Shown here: one piece after another, positions 11,754-23,600 of the stretch | Layout: every line of letters starts with the position of its first letter | Numbering within the stretch: position 1 is the first letter of the stretch | NCBI GenBank assembly: GCA_013423325.1 | Contig: BLJB01000128.1 | Coordinates: 62,001-126,000, forward strand | Origin: Usnea hakonensis | Taxonomy: Eukaryota; Ascomycota; Lecanoromycetes; Lecanorales; Parmeliaceae | Reading direction: 5' to 3' | Length of the DNA: 64,000 nt | Made by a program: the position numbers and the translations under genes | The notes under the pieces: model-generated | What the model was told of the DNA's origin: nothing | The model's input: only the letters and a program-made list of their open reading frames with translations | The model's database searches: none

Positions 11754-12122
11754 TCAATTTGAGTTCAAGTAGGCCTTTACGCGACAAGGAGTGCTAACTG
11801 GTGCTGACTGTTTGTCTCACTGACTCCCTTCCCGTCGGCTTGCTGCACGCATTGAGTCAGTTCGGCAATTCTCAATGGCGCTAGCGTTTTGCGACTCAAT
11901 CGGAGACTTCTTGGGATCCGTTCCCTTCAAATTTGCAGTCAATCTATGTATTTGTTGCCTGTCATTCATCGTCCGGGGTACACTTTCATTCATATTTCAC
12001 CTATGGTCACAAATACAAAAAGATCTCATCTTTGGGAGGCGAAAAGTACACAAAACGGCATCTTCCCCACCAACGCCTCGCTATGCCCCATGCACTATGC
12101 AATATGCAATCCAATTCCCATT
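11754..12122. other. Intergenic region upstream of bZIP gene and downstream of RIB1
   Basis: Short co-directional spacer serving as bZIP promoter and RIB1 3' region. TGAGTCA-like and TGACTC sites near 11818-11850 resemble AP-1/bZIP half-sites and could allow autoregulation, which is speculative. No gene is seen. Confidence 0.45.
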
Positions 12123-13181
12123 TCATCCAAGCATATGTCCCATCTTACCTATCTTTGTCCGTAGATAGCCTTCAATTTCCTCGCTATGTATACCCTTCTT
12201 CCCACCCGTCTTCCAAGCCAGCGGGACCATGGCTACCCTTTCTTTGACGATGACTTCGCGATTGGGGCCTTCAACTGCCCGTACTTTGTCCGGGTTGTTT
12301 GTAAGAAGCCTGATGCCTGCATCTCCTCCGAATCCGAGATCTAGCAGCATCGCAGTAGCGAGTCCGTAGCTTCTCGCATCTGCTGGATGTCGTAGCATGA
12401 GGTTCGCCTCAACAGTATCCCAGCCAAGATCTTGTACATTGTAGGCTTTGAGCTTCTCCATAAGACCAATTCCACGGCCCTCTTGGCGTAGATACACAAT
12501 GACACCACCGGGCGAGGAAGGTAGAGACATGAGTCTGGCTGCTTCGTCAAGTTGTTCTCCGCAATCGCATCGTGCTGACCATGCCGTCTCGCCAGTATAG
12601 CATTCTGAGTGTATCCTGACTAAAGGCGTAGGCTGGATAAAGTCATCCGTAGGCGTCAATGTAGAATATGTCGGCTCTGCATCAGTCCGACTAGAGGTCC
12701 TTCCAGGATGCAGCCTGCCCGTATATGCGCCTCGTATCATGCGATCCATTTCCGATTCGCCAGGCCGCGGAGTGTCCAATGATCTCGATCGTATGTTGTT
12801 TCCGAACACAATAGCCAAATGCTCTTTATCGTCGACGCTGTTCTGATATAGGTGCAAAAACATTTCTGCACCCGTTACGGTGGGTATTCTTGCGCGGACA
12901 ACGCAATTGACATCTGGAAGAGTGTCAAGAAGCTTTGGCGGTCTTTGAGGGTTGGTATCAACCGCAGTTGAGCGAGGTTCTTTGCGCGTTGTCGGTGTCC
13001 CTGCGCCCGGAGTAGACGGAGGAGTGAACGCCGGACTGAGAAAGGTTGGAGGGGGTGGAGACTCGGGTCTGCCATTATCGAGGTTGAACTCCGAGACAAT
13101 TTTACCACTCGCAGGTCCGGTAGCATAGACCGGAGAGGCGTGAGAGGGAAGGTCCCGCATCAAGCCAGTCAGGGCAGGCAT
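12123..13181 (-). CDS. RIB1: GTP cyclohydrolase II (riboflavin biosynthesis)
   Basis: Catalyses the first committed step of riboflavin synthesis, converting GTP to 2,5-diamino-6-ribosylamino-pyrimidinone phosphate plus formate and pyrophosphate. Single exon, about 352 residues. The zinc site HSECYTGETAWSARCDCG (three Cys) is near residue 195; the active-site block VIVYLRQEGRGIGLMEKLK is near 234, followed by RLLTNNPDKVRAVEG. An N-terminal extension of about 90 residues, rich in Pro, Ser and Thr, precedes the catalytic domain, as in other fungal Rib1 proteins. The frame is open upstream to a TTG at 13214; the first ATG (MPALTGLMRD, 13181) is taken as the start. Confidence 0.95.
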   Translation of the reverse strand: MPALTGLMRDLPSHASPVYATGPASGKIVSEFNLDNGRPESPPPPTFLSPAFTPPSTPGAGTPTTRKEPRSTAVDTNPQRPPKLLDTLPDVNCVVRARIPTVTGAEMFLHLYQNSVDDKEHLAIVFGNNIRSRSLDTPRPGESEMDRMIRGAYTGRLHPGRTSSRTDAEPTYSTLTPTDDFIQPTPLVRIHSECYTGETAWSARCDCGEQLDEAARLMSLPSSPGGVIVYLRQEGRGIGLMEKLKAYNVQDLGWDTVEANLMLRHPADARSYGLATAMLLDLGFGGDAGIRLLTNNPDKVRAVEGPNREVIVKERVAMVPLAWKTGGKKGIHSEEIEGYLRTKIGKMGHMLG

Positions 13182-14387
13182 CTCATAGCTCTTCAGGAAG
13201 GTTCTCGTCGACAATTGGCTTCTTTAAATGAGAAAATGACAAGAGCGAGAGGCGAAGAGGCTGCGGAGGCTGAAATCTTGGGTTGACCGCCAACCATGAC
13301 AAAGCACACCACGAACCCTCATGCACCGTGAAGCTTACCACATTTCCAGATATTCTTGCTTCATTTGTCGGAGCAAGAGTATAAGTTCTACATTTCAGAT
13401 TTTTTGATTGTGTCACAATATTATGGTTTGCAAGAGTCCCAGTGTTCACTCCAGCCTCTGTGAAAGAAACATCAATGGGTCTTGTCCTTTCATACTGTAA
13501 CATACAAGGCTCGGTATACAATCAGGCTACACAGAATGAAGAATTCCTAATCTGCGCTTAGAGCTCTCTTTATCTCTAGCCTTGCCTACTCGTTGCGGTG
13601 CAGCACGCAAAGTCGCCTTCCTGCGCAGATGCCCGCCAAATCGAGCAATAACCTTTTGCTCTACCACAGACCTCTGTGATTCGTACGTCGATGGGAGCTC
13701 TTCTGTTCGTGTCCCGATGATAAGTGTGGCGGGAACGCTGATGGAAGCCTTTATGGGGACTCCAGTGAGAGCTCCAAGGGGAGCTTTGGAACACTTTTAG
13801 GAGCTCTACGGAGGGTTTGGATATTTGCATGGACAACTTGATTCGGGAGATTGCTATGGGCGCTCTGGTGAGGACTTTAGCGAGCGTTCTGGTATTCGAG
13901 GAGGGTATGCGAGCTCTGGTCAGAGTTCCCATATCGTCCTCCTCTTAGGATCTAAACGGCAACGTCCTCCACCTCACGCTTGCTGCTCCGACTGCAACTG
14001 CTTAGATATCTCGATCAAAGTAGGTCACCTGCTTCAGTCGATCAAACCGCGAACAATCCATCCTCCATGTTTCAGATGAGGACTCATCCCTTCCCATTCG
14101 CACAAGTTATTTCCCTGGGCACGGCCGTCGAACTATTTCATGTCATGCCGTTATGAGAACACAGCCGCTGCAACTGCAGTGTTACAAAGGAAGCAAATTC
14201 TACGGGAGAGGAGGCCATATCGAGAAACCTTGTGCTGTAGTTTTTCTGGGAAAAAAGGCATAGATGGACTTTGAGACCGGAATAATCATATAATCTAATC
14301 CCGTTGGGTGCAATAGGCGGAGGCTGGATCATGTGCGTTCATTAACTTCCACAAGCTTCTTTGCAAGTACACTTTGGGTACATGTGC
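13182..14387. other. Intergenic region between RIB1 promoter and alpha-galactosidase 3' end
   Basis: No gene is supported. The part 13685-13930 carries imperfect repeats built on GAGCTCT/GCGAGC(G/T)CTGGT cores (for example near 13858, 13880 and 13908), which make Ser/Gly-rich open frames on + that look incidental. Confidence 0.5.
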
Positions 14388-16155
14388 CTACAATTCATCT
14401 CTTTTCCTCATCCCAGTCCCACCACCTTGAGATCTCAAACGATACACCACGACTCCGTGACTGGGGACCCTAGCGCTCAGCGTCCCCATCGGCGCCAACG
14501 TCTTGACTTTCACCCCGAACAAGGCTGTGCTGTTAGCGCTTAGACCGTCTGCGTAGCTAAGTTGTGTAGCGTTATATGTCTGCATTGGCAGAGTCGAGTT
14601 GGCAGTAGCTTCGCTCGCAGTATTGGTACTGTTCGTTTGCATGGTGAAATTCCCACTGATGATTGCTTGGGCAGTAGCGTTGCTCATTCGGTTGGCCCAA
14701 AGGTCGTAAACGTCATATGTCTGCTGAAGTTGAGGTACAGGGGCGTTGGAGCCAGTAGTCAGAAGATCGATGAAGATGTCGTCCATCGTGGCAGTCAGTG
14801 TGGCGGCTGTTGAGCCTCCATTTACAAACGCTGCGACATAGTCGCCGTTGTTCAATTCACCAGTCCAGAATGACATATCTCCAGCGGTGTAGGCATCAGT
14901 GGAGTATGTTTCATTCTGGGACGGCGCGGGTGACTGCCAAACACGTATAGCGGGCGAACCAAGCGGGTCCTGATTTATGGCAATGATGGCAGGATTGGAA
15001 TATATGGAAAGGGTGTCAGGTGTCATCGTGGTCACATCAGTGCCTATGATCAGCGGAGACTTGAGTAAAGCCCTAAATCCAGGTCAGCTCCAATTCGGAG
15101 TTTGGCACTGAGCTACGCATCTGACATACCACATGCTGAAATGCGTCTTGTATTCATCATCCGTCATGCCTCCATTGCCTACCTCGAGCATATCCAAGTC
15201 ATTCCAACCTCCAGGTTTGCCCTTGTTGGTGATTGGAGCTGCCTTGTTTAGGATGTTCATGATAGAGCAATGGAATCCGGGATAGCTGCACTCATATGTA
15301 ACGCACGGGCATCGAGAATCAGGTCGATCATATGAGTCGTACACATCACCACTCATTCTCCAACTATTCGCTATAGTCTGTGCCCAATCCCATGGAGAAT
15401 CCTGGCCCCAGTTGCACATCGAGTAGAGAATGGGTCGGCCTGAGGGTGTCAGCGCATATACCATGCGGAATTGAAGGGAAATCACCTGTAGCGTTCAGCG
15501 CATCCGACATTGCTTTATACCGAGTGTACGAGACAAGGGGCGATCCTTCTTGTCCTTCATTGTAACAATTGTCGTACTTGAGGTAATCGACTCCCCAATC
15601 CGCGAATGTTTGGGCGTCTTGTTTCTCAAATCCCAAAGATGCATCTGCCGAACCTCAGACTTTGTCACGGCCGAAGGGATCTTGATCAAGGTTTCGTACC
15701 GTATTCCGCGCAAGTATATTTTCCAGCAGAAGAATACATCCCCCACCCAAGCCCCAAGTCATGAATCTGATCGGCAACCGCAAGCATTCCATCTGGAAAT
15801 TTGGTAGTATTCGCCTGGAGTGTACCGTTCGCGGTCCTGCCGTTGGACCAACAGTCATCTAAGATGATGTAATAGTAGCCTGCAGGCATCCATCAGCATG
15901 CATCTCTTGACTGTGTTAGGTGCTGCAGATTTCATTACCAAGATCTCGCAGCCCGAAGTCAACGATTTTCTGAGCGGTAGTGAGGATGGTCTCCTCGTCA
16001 ATCGAACATGCATATGCATTCCAATTATCCCATCCCATTGCAGGTGTCACGGCCAAACCATTGTAGCTGCGAGTAATTGCCGCATTGGCTCGAAGGGCGA
16101 GTGGGAGTAGCAGTGCTGCTGTAGAGGCTAGCCATGTGGAAGATAGACGGGCCAT
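14388..16155 (-). CDS. GH27 alpha-galactosidase, secreted, ending in RDEL
   Basis: Releases terminal alpha-1,6-galactose from galacto-oligosaccharides and galactomannan. Five exons give about 518 residues. A signal peptide (LASTAALLLPLALRANA) precedes the mature start GLAVTPAMGWDNWNAYAC. Catalytic parts: the nucleophile Asp in YLKYDNCYN, the acid/base Asp region around SGDVYDSYD, the DDCW motif in YYYIILDDCWSNGR, and PGGWNDLDMLEVGNGG. A C-terminal beta-sandwich with many N-glycosylation sequons follows. Splice joins: RDLG|YYYII, CAEY|DASLGFE, NATG|RPILYS, HFSMW|ALLKSPL. The protein ends GMRKRDEL, a KDEL/HDEL-like ER-retrieval tetrapeptide, which is unexpected for a secreted glycosidase. Family and activity are well supported; the final location is open. 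Confidence 0.93.
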
Positions 16156-17196
16156 AGTGATACTGGTTAGTAAGGTGGAAGGAAGGCATTGTGAGGGGGG
16201 TTTTCAGCACTATATGTATGCTTTGGCGTTGCTGCGAGAGACGCAGCTTCCCCGCGTTGCCAAAGACTGGTGTTCCTTCAGCTGCCCCTCTAAATGCTAG
16301 CCGGTTTGCCGGATGAGGCTGCAAGTGGACATGCTTGGTTTAATCTTCATGGATACGTACGAAAGGTACTCGTATCTCATTGGCAGACGATTATGATATG
16401 CCCTTGTGCTTTCATACCCTAGCACAATAATATCGTTTGGGATTTGGGATTTGAAAGCTCAGCTGAGTGGCGCCAAGGCTTGATTCGAGCCTAAAGCTTA
16501 GAGTACAACGTACCGTACGGGGTAGCAGTAGTACCCTGCGGCAAATTTTACTGATACGCTCTCGATTACAGTACATAAATCATAAGCCTGAGAATATTCT
16601 GGAGTACGCAAGATCGATAAGTTAATCTTTGATAGACTGTTCACTCGATACTCACTCATTCTTGGGCATAGAAACGTTGATAGCTGAATAGTGTAAAAAA
16701 GGCAGAAAGGGAGCAGTAGAAATGTTATTGATCTTCTGTCTACCACACAGTGTGAACTAGCTGACGCTATCGCACGTGAAAACAGGCAAGCCTCCCGGTC
16801 GTCCTCCTTCTAAATGCAAGTCGTAATCATGATCCGATTCCAATGAAGGACTCAGAGCCAGCTGATCGGGCAAGTCTATCTGAGCCCAAAGGCCAATCAA
16901 TCAATATACAAGTAAGATAGTGAAAAACCCATTTCCTGCTGGTAGCGAGTGTCGAATAGAAGATACATGTCGTATGCTGGAAGTGGCAACGAATGCAATG
17001 AGTGACCTTCAAGGTACTCCAGCTCTTCTAAGATTGTTGATCCAATATTTAACAAAGATGGATGATTCTCGTAATATGTTGTATGCTGCGCATTGCAAGC
17101 ACTTTGGGTATATTCCGGGAAAAAGAGCAAGTCCAGAACTCCTTCGCATTTCACGTCCATTGCAAACAGAATGAATAGGAGGAGGCCACCGTTGGA
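16156..17196. other. Intergenic region upstream of alpha-galactosidase
   Basis: Holds the alpha-galactosidase promoter and the 3' flank of the phospholipase C gene. Nothing else is recognisable; open frames here are short and unsupported. Confidence 0.6.
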
Positions 17197-20100
17197 TCAA
17201 GTGCGCCCTCCGTCGAGGCTGGACTTCTCGCCGCTCGTACTTTTGCTTGTGCTTCTATTGATGCTCGACGCTGTGCTCGTCCTTGTCCTTTCGGTCTGTC
17301 TTCTGGTCTTTTTCTCTACTGACCTCGTTCTTGTGAACACTGCTTTCTTGATCGTGTCCTTGAACCCTCCTCCAGTCTTCTCGGGGACAGGATCTTCCCT
17401 GTTAATTGTAACGGGATCTTCCTTCCTGATCTTGCAGAACAACGTGGCGCAGTTGAATTGGTCTCCATTGTGATCGTACAAACGCAGATGACGATACCCT
17501 TGCTCGAGGCTGCTCAATTTGGCTGTGAAAGTGGCCAATGGGTCCGCATTGGCGTTTGAGATAAAATTTCGCCCGTCTGGCGAGTTCCACACGGTCCATC
17601 TCACAAACACCAGGCTTGGGTACTTGGTTTCTAGCGACAACTTGAAGTTCTCGTTGAAGATGGGATTGAAGCCGTTGGCTTGCACCACATGTGTACGTCT
17701 CCGATGGGGTGACCCGATGCCAGACATGCCATTGCGGGCGGAGGCATCATGCCCACCTTCACCTGAAGCGACGCCCTTGGCTTTATCCTCGGCGCTGAAC
17801 ATCTCAATCTCGACGTAGGGATCAAGTGTGGCATCTGGAGCTACTCCTCGGGGCCGAGGCAGCTGCTGCGCTGAGACAATATCGACGGTGAAGCGAATTA
17901 GTTTCTTCTGGAGCTTGCCGAGGCCGTGGATGGACGGTTCTGATATTTCTTCTTCTATCGACAGGGACTCCCTTAATTCCCTTGGTTTTAGGACATAGCC
18001 AAGCTTATCAGACCCACTTGCAAACATCGCGTCGTTCATTTGCATTGGGAGATCGTACGTTTGCCAATTCAAAGCCATCATTTGCACTCCACGTCGCCAA
18101 AATACTAAGGGATCAGGATTGCCCGACTGCCAACGATGACCTCCAGGGTATACGCGCATGAAGTAGCGCATGTTATGCTTCTCAAGCTGTGCCTTGGTGT
18201 CAGCTTTATCGCAGAGTTCTTTGAATCGGCCTTCCGCAAGCGAAAAGACATGGTTGTACCCCTTGCTCTCGGGAATACCGAAGCTTTGAAACTTGAAGCC
18301 TCGGGTGTAGACGCCGAGATCGCCCAAAGTTTTGATGATTTTGCTTTTGTGCTGCTTGATGGAGCCTCCCTTCTTGGAACGACCAATGACATTACGTCCA
18401 GTGTCACTCTCCATTTCACTAGCGCTACTTACACTTGTCGTTGTCATCGAACCTCGTGGGCCCCACCTTGTACCATCACCCGGAGGACTCATGGATGGAT
18501 TACTGGACAAAAGAGGCGTATTTGGTATGACAGAGTTGTCAACGTTCTGAGGACGAGAAAAAGGGGAGCTAAAACTTCGATCGCGGCGACGCGGGACATC
18601 ATGAAGGCCATTTGGTAGATTTAGATTGACGTTGGACTCCTGTGCAGCTTTGACCTTGACCAGTATTCTATTCCGGAGGTCTTCAGGTGAAGGTAGGATG
18701 TACGAGGGCGAGACCAGTGGTTCACGAACGAGTTGCTCTCCAAGCTCCTTGATCATGATGTCAACCATTGCCTGTTGTTGCTCAGTGTTGCAGTGTACTT
18801 CGAGGGACAGTATGAGAGGATACGGCGACGATTCGAAGGCGTACTTCCCAATAACCGAGATGCAATCAGCAAAAAGAACGCTACTCGTCATGGTGTGGCC
18901 ATGTACGACAACAGGGCGACCGTCTTGTCCGTCCCAACAATCAATCTCCACACAGCGACAGGCGCGCTGTAATGCTCTGATGTAGGGTTCGGTGCTAGAA
19001 CTCCCAGCGACTTGCCAGCCCAAAAGGTACGTGTTATGCGAGCTGGATATGAAATACTCATTGAGAGGTTTGTCAAACTTGACTTCTGGAACCTTGAAGT
19101 CTTGTATGCTGTTATCATGGGAACAAAGAAACTCGGAGAATGACGCAAAGTTCATTTGGACCGAAGAATCGTCCGTTGTATCTTGGAATGCGAGGCCCTT
19201 GTTCGCCTGTCGCACGTGCTTGTTGAACACTTTGACCCATCGAGGACGATTTGCCTGAACGTTTATGCCCTGTATCTCCTGCAGGAATGTGAGAAAGGCG
19301 TCAAGAGGCAAGCCTTCATTGTTAGGAACAATCGACTTGTAGATTTCCTTGATATCAGTGCGGGTCTTCAGGCGACGGATGAAGTCCTTGAACTCGTCAA
19401 AATTAAGGCGTCCAGTCTGATGGGTGTCGGCTTTTTCAAACTGCGCACGAAGCATATTTTTGGAGCAGTGAATGTGGAAGCTGTGGCACAGGTTTTCGAC
19501 TCCTGCAAAATCTAGATTTTCCTCTTCATCGCGGTGAGGAGCGCCATTAAAAAGCCTTGCCATCTCGTATCTCCAATGACCCCTCAGCGTCTTTTCATTG
19601 AGGCGGGACCCGGCCACGCCGTCAATGAGTTCATGGCGGTACCTTTGGAGGTCATCCAGGGTAGAGGTCCACAGTTCAAAGTCAACTTGAGAAGGAGCAA
19701 TCAGATGCATCGTTTTCACGGGCCTCCCTTTAGCTCGGTTCGGGTCGGCATAGATGATGGTGAACCAACGCGACTCACAATCCAGGCCCACACCGCACTC
19801 CTCCCGGTAATTCTTTGCGTCACTTTGCAGGCGCATCTGCTGTATGTCGTCGATATAGAATTGACGTGACGCACTAGACGAGTCCCACGTGACCTTGGCT
19901 GAGTTTGTATTCAACACGAACTTCATGTCTTTGCGCTTTCTTCTCGTGACCTTGGTAAGAAGAGTGCCCTGCTGAAGTTGCGGAGGTACAATTGGAGCGA
20001 TACCGCCTTTGGTCAGGGAGGCTTTAAGGCTACTACCTCCGTTCCCAAGACCTAGACCGTCCACACTCAATCCTAGACCTTGGACGGGCTCTGGGTCTTC

Positions 20101-20604
20101 TTGAACATCCTCGATGTCTGCTTCAAAGTCCTTGTCAGTCACATCGGCATCTGGTTCAACACCATTCTTGCTGTCGCTTCTGCGGCGTAACATGACAGGG
20201 CCAGAGCTGCGATCACGGCTCGACACATGCTTCGATGATGGGCGACGACGTAATCTATTTGCAGCGCCCCTTGATAATTTCCTGAATAGTCCAGGCGACT
20301 TAGTCGTACCAATAGCTTCACCCATGGAGCCGTGGACCATTGGCGGCGGTGTATCTATGGTAGAATCGGGCAAGTGCAGAGGCGGAGGGCAAAGGTCAGG
20401 AGGGATATTACGTCCCCGAGGACCCTCGGGTGACGACTGTAGAGAGAGTGTAGCAGGACTGGCGGTTGATGAGGTTCCATGAGGTGTAGCTGCCGAGGCA
20501 AGATTCAAGGTCAACGGGGTAGATGTATTGATCGGGGTCGGAGATGGCCAGCATCCTTTCCCGTCTGTCGTTCTCGGTGACGAGTTTTTTATAGGAGGGT
20601 GCAT
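17197..20604 (-). CDS. PLC1: Phosphoinositide-specific phospholipase C
   Basis: Cleaves PIP2 to IP3 and diacylglycerol in calcium signalling at the plasma membrane. Single exon, 1135 residues. Order: disordered Ser/Pro-rich N-terminus (1-210), PH-like domain (about 215-320), EF-hand-like region (about 350-490, FEKADTHQTGRLNFDEF), X box (about 510-660) with first catalytic His in ISSSHNTYLLG (about 522) and second His in VVVHGHT (about 568), a linker with low complexity, Y box (about 755-900, from DLGVYTRGFKFQSF to LQ-like NWQTYDLPMQMN), and C2 (about 903-1055). A basic Ser/Thr-rich tail ends the protein. This is the delta-like layout of yeast Plc1 and its filamentous-fungal homologues, with a longer N-terminus. 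Confidence 0.96.
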   Translation of the reverse strand: MHPPIKNSSPRTTDGKGCWPSPTPINTSTPLTLNLASAATPHGTSSTASPATLSLQSSPEGPRGRNIPPDLCPPPLHLPDSTIDTPPPMVHGSMGEAIGTTKSPGLFRKLSRGAANRLRRRPSSKHVSSRDRSSGPVMLRRRSDSKNGVEPDADVTDKDFEADIEDVQEDPEPVQGLGLSVDGLGLGNGGSSLKASLTKGGIAPIVPPQLQQGTLLTKVTRRKRKDMKFVLNTNSAKVTWDSSSASRQFYIDDIQQMRLQSDAKNYREECGVGLDCESRWFTIIYADPNRAKGRPVKTMHLIAPSQVDFELWTSTLDDLQRYRHELIDGVAGSRLNEKTLRGHWRYEMARLFNGAPHRDEEENLDFAGVENLCHSFHIHCSKNMLRAQFEKADTHQTGRLNFDEFKDFIRRLKTRTDIKEIYKSIVPNNEGLPLDAFLTFLQEIQGINVQANRPRWVKVFNKHVRQANKGLAFQDTTDDSSVQMNFASFSEFLCSHDNSIQDFKVPEVKFDKPLNEYFISSSHNTYLLGWQVAGSSSTEPYIRALQRACRCVEIDCWDGQDGRPVVVHGHTMTSSVLFADCISVIGKYAFESSPYPLILSLEVHCNTEQQQAMVDIMIKELGEQLVREPLVSPSYILPSPEDLRNRILVKVKAAQESNVNLNLPNGLHDVPRRRDRSFSSPFSRPQNVDNSVIPNTPLLSSNPSMSPPGDGTRWGPRGSMTTTSVSSASEMESDTGRNVIGRSKKGGSIKQHKSKIIKTLGDLGVYTRGFKFQSFGIPESKGYNHVFSLAEGRFKELCDKADTKAQLEKHNMRYFMRVYPGGHRWQSGNPDPLVFWRRGVQMMALNWQTYDLPMQMNDAMFASGSDKLGYVLKPRELRESLSIEEEISEPSIHGLGKLQKKLIRFTVDIVSAQQLPRPRGVAPDATLDPYVEIEMFSAEDKAKGVASGEGGHDASARNGMSGIGSPHRRRTHVVQANGFNPIFNENFKLSLETKYPSLVFVRWTVWNSPDGRNFISNANADPLATFTAKLSSLEQGYRHLRLYDHNGDQFNCATLFCKIRKEDPVTINREDPVPEKTGGGFKDTIKKAVFTRTRSVEKKTRRQTERTRTSTASSINRSTSKSTSGEKSSLDGGRT

Positions 20605-23600
20605 GTTGTATCACCTTGGGCGAGAATTGAGTGGTTCGCTTCTGGTGGAGGCTCCAAGTGTTTTCGTGGTGTTTCGAATCGTCTTGGGGAAGGGAGAGAG
20701 GGGGCAGGATTGAGGTGGTATTAAATGCGCGGTAAGTGAAGGGGGGGTTTGATAATTGGAGTGTCCATCCTGACCATAGCATGCCAGAGGAAAGACAAGG
20801 TTTGCCCCAACGGAGAAGACAGATCGAATAAGGTAATTCGCATTCAGCATGCAAGGCTAGCACTGTGTGCCTTCATCATTGCAGGCAGCCTTTATTTATG
20901 GGATGACGGCCGGGGAAGGTGGTGCGCCGGGAGATTATGCAAAGCGAATGACGATCGAGTGAGTCGCGTGCGCTCCGAATGGGTTACCGAGTTGAGGGGA
21001 TTGATTAAGAATGCCGTTGATTATGATAGGACAGTCTTTTTGAAAGGTCGATTATTATGAATCGGAGAGTGAATGATGCGAGCAGAGAGGCGCAAAAAGA
21101 GGAGTTGAAGTTTTGGAGGGGGAGGAGGGAGAAGTGTTAATGAGTAAAAGGGGAAAATTGCAGGATAAGGTAAAGTAAGTACGTGGTAGAGTGTACGAGT
21201 AGTGAAGATTTTTTTAGTTTGTGTGGCAGCGGACCAACGGTGACCTTGATCCTTTGGATCTACTACTAAGGTATAGAGTCTCAAAACTTTTCATCACTTT
21301 TTAGCTCTTTTTAGATATGTATTTTTTCAAGGATCAACCGGCACACACGGGGCCACCAGTTTTGAAAGTAAGAGTAACAAAGTCAACCTCGATCGCCTCT
21401 GCTTGATTGCCTCGTTTATCCCAGGTGAAACTGGGGATCTATTTTGACTCTCGCGAGCCTTGTCCGCTTATGTCTGCCGGCTTGGAGAAGGTTTGTTTGG
21501 CCAGTCAGGGAGTTCTTGTTAATGTTATTCTGTCTGAGACGGAAGTAAGGTGAGGTTAGGTCCGATCCGGTTAGCTTAGGCTGGTACTTATTGATTCTTA
21601 TCCTTATGATTGCGAAGTTTGTGTGCGAGAAAGTGTGCGAGAAAGAGGCGACAGTGTCAAGTGTGCTGCAGCCAATACAGCTTAAGGTATGCACACATCA
21701 ACAAGGCTGAAGGATGACAGGGCCGATCTTTTCTAAATTCTCTGCACCCAGGGCACATCTTTTGACTTGCGCTAGATGCGGGATTTACACCGCCTCAAAC
21801 GTCAGCCTCTTCACCGTTTCGTATCACTTACTTAGGTATACTTAAGTAATCCTGTTATGATTTATTACCAAACTCGGCTTGAAATCAAGAGGCGCTTTGG
21901 AGCCCATACCGTTCGGATAACCAAATCCTGCTTTGTTATAAAGTCCGGTCTGGGGAAAGAAAGAGGGAAAAGCATAACAAGGAAATTTTAAAAAAGGGGA
22001 ACCTAATTAAATGGGGGCTAATAGATATGTCGGGCATCACCGTGCAAATAAGAATAAGGTTCTCCAATGCAAAGCGATTGACTTTGTTCCTGCTGAAAGG
22101 AAAGTTTTTATATAGTCCGACTTACGCCGATGCCGCCCTCCCGCACGTTGCATCATATACAAGTACGTATATCATAGGTAATCATATCTGACAGCTGCAA
22201 GGCCACTGCCTAATGCATATGCATCTTTAGGTACCTACGATCATCAGAAAAGAAAGAAAAGGAAGAGAGGGGGACAAGGAAATTAAAATACAAAAGGAGG
22301 GGGGGGTTATGTCTCGGAACCTGTCACCTCGCTTGATCGCCCCTCATGCAGAGTTCATATGCACGACATTCAAATCAAAAGCCACCTCTAAAATTGGTAC
22401 CCTATCAGTAGCTACTCACTAGCTAGCCATCTCGGAACTACAGCTGTGTGGCACAGTACTGGCACAAATGAACCCTCACCGACCCCGTACCTTTGTCTCC
22501 CTCGGGCTACTCTCATCCTTGCAAATTACAGCACACTCACTCACCCACTCACCTACTCGACCACGCGGCCGACTTTCCGTCACGACTTGCCCATCTCAGC
22601 CAAGCCTTGCAGTTTGCGCCTGCAGCCCACGCATCGGACTTCCTTCTTGGTATATGAGACCTATGCTGGAGGCTTCCTTTGATACGAAGGCCATGCTCGG
22701 CCATCCGCCACTGTTAAGACTACAAGCTGAGGGGAACATGGTCAGCAGATAAAGCTGACAGCCCACCCCGGTCATGCGGATCGCTTGCCAAGGATTCACG
22801 GAATATGCACACCGCTTCTTATGGAAATGGGATTTGTTGCATCTTTTCCTGATCCATTCGTATCTGATCGCTCTGTGTCCCTCTATCCTTGATGCAGCAT
22901 CGCCCTCAAATTTAGTTGGTGCTAGTTACGCAATGGCCAAGCGGGGAACAGGCACAGCATGAATACGATTGGAGGTGCTACCGACCGCAAACCGGGTTCG
23001 CTACCAAGACCTTGACACCGCAGATCCTTTTCTTGAAAGCTGCGCTGTACTGCCCAACACGCCAAGATTCATGCTTGAAGACACGCTTTGACCTGCCCCG
23101 TATGCCAGCAGTCAAGCAATCCGCAGAATGCACTGAAATCGCTGATTGCGAATGCACTGAGATCGTTGGCGAGGTCCAGACACTAAATTACCAAGGTGCA
23201 TAAGTGATATCGTTGTTAGTTCATACAGTTTTAGGCCTATGAAAGAATCTCATTTTTTGTAGCCGAAAAGAACTCTGAAGGCGCCTCAGCACTCGTACCA
23301 TATTTTAATTGTCTCATATTGGATGTCTTAATTAGAGATTTCTTTATTCTTTCTTGAATTCTAAGAGGAGACCCCCTAAAGCCCCCCTTCTACGGAGAGA
23401 TTTATATTCTTCAATTGTCTAATCCTCAGGGGGGACCCCTTGAGACCCCCTTCTACGTAGATATTTGTGTTCTTTAATTGTTCAATTCTTAGAGGGGGGA
23501 CCCCTCGAACCCCCCTTCCTCCGGGGTCTCCTACCGGAGGGGCTTGAAGTGGAAGTTTTGGTGATTTTTAATTGGCTATATGTATAACTTCAAGCTTTTC

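Noticed and set aside
13165..13214. RIB1 start at 13214
   Set aside because: The frame is open there, but the codon is TTG; the first ATG is at 13181.
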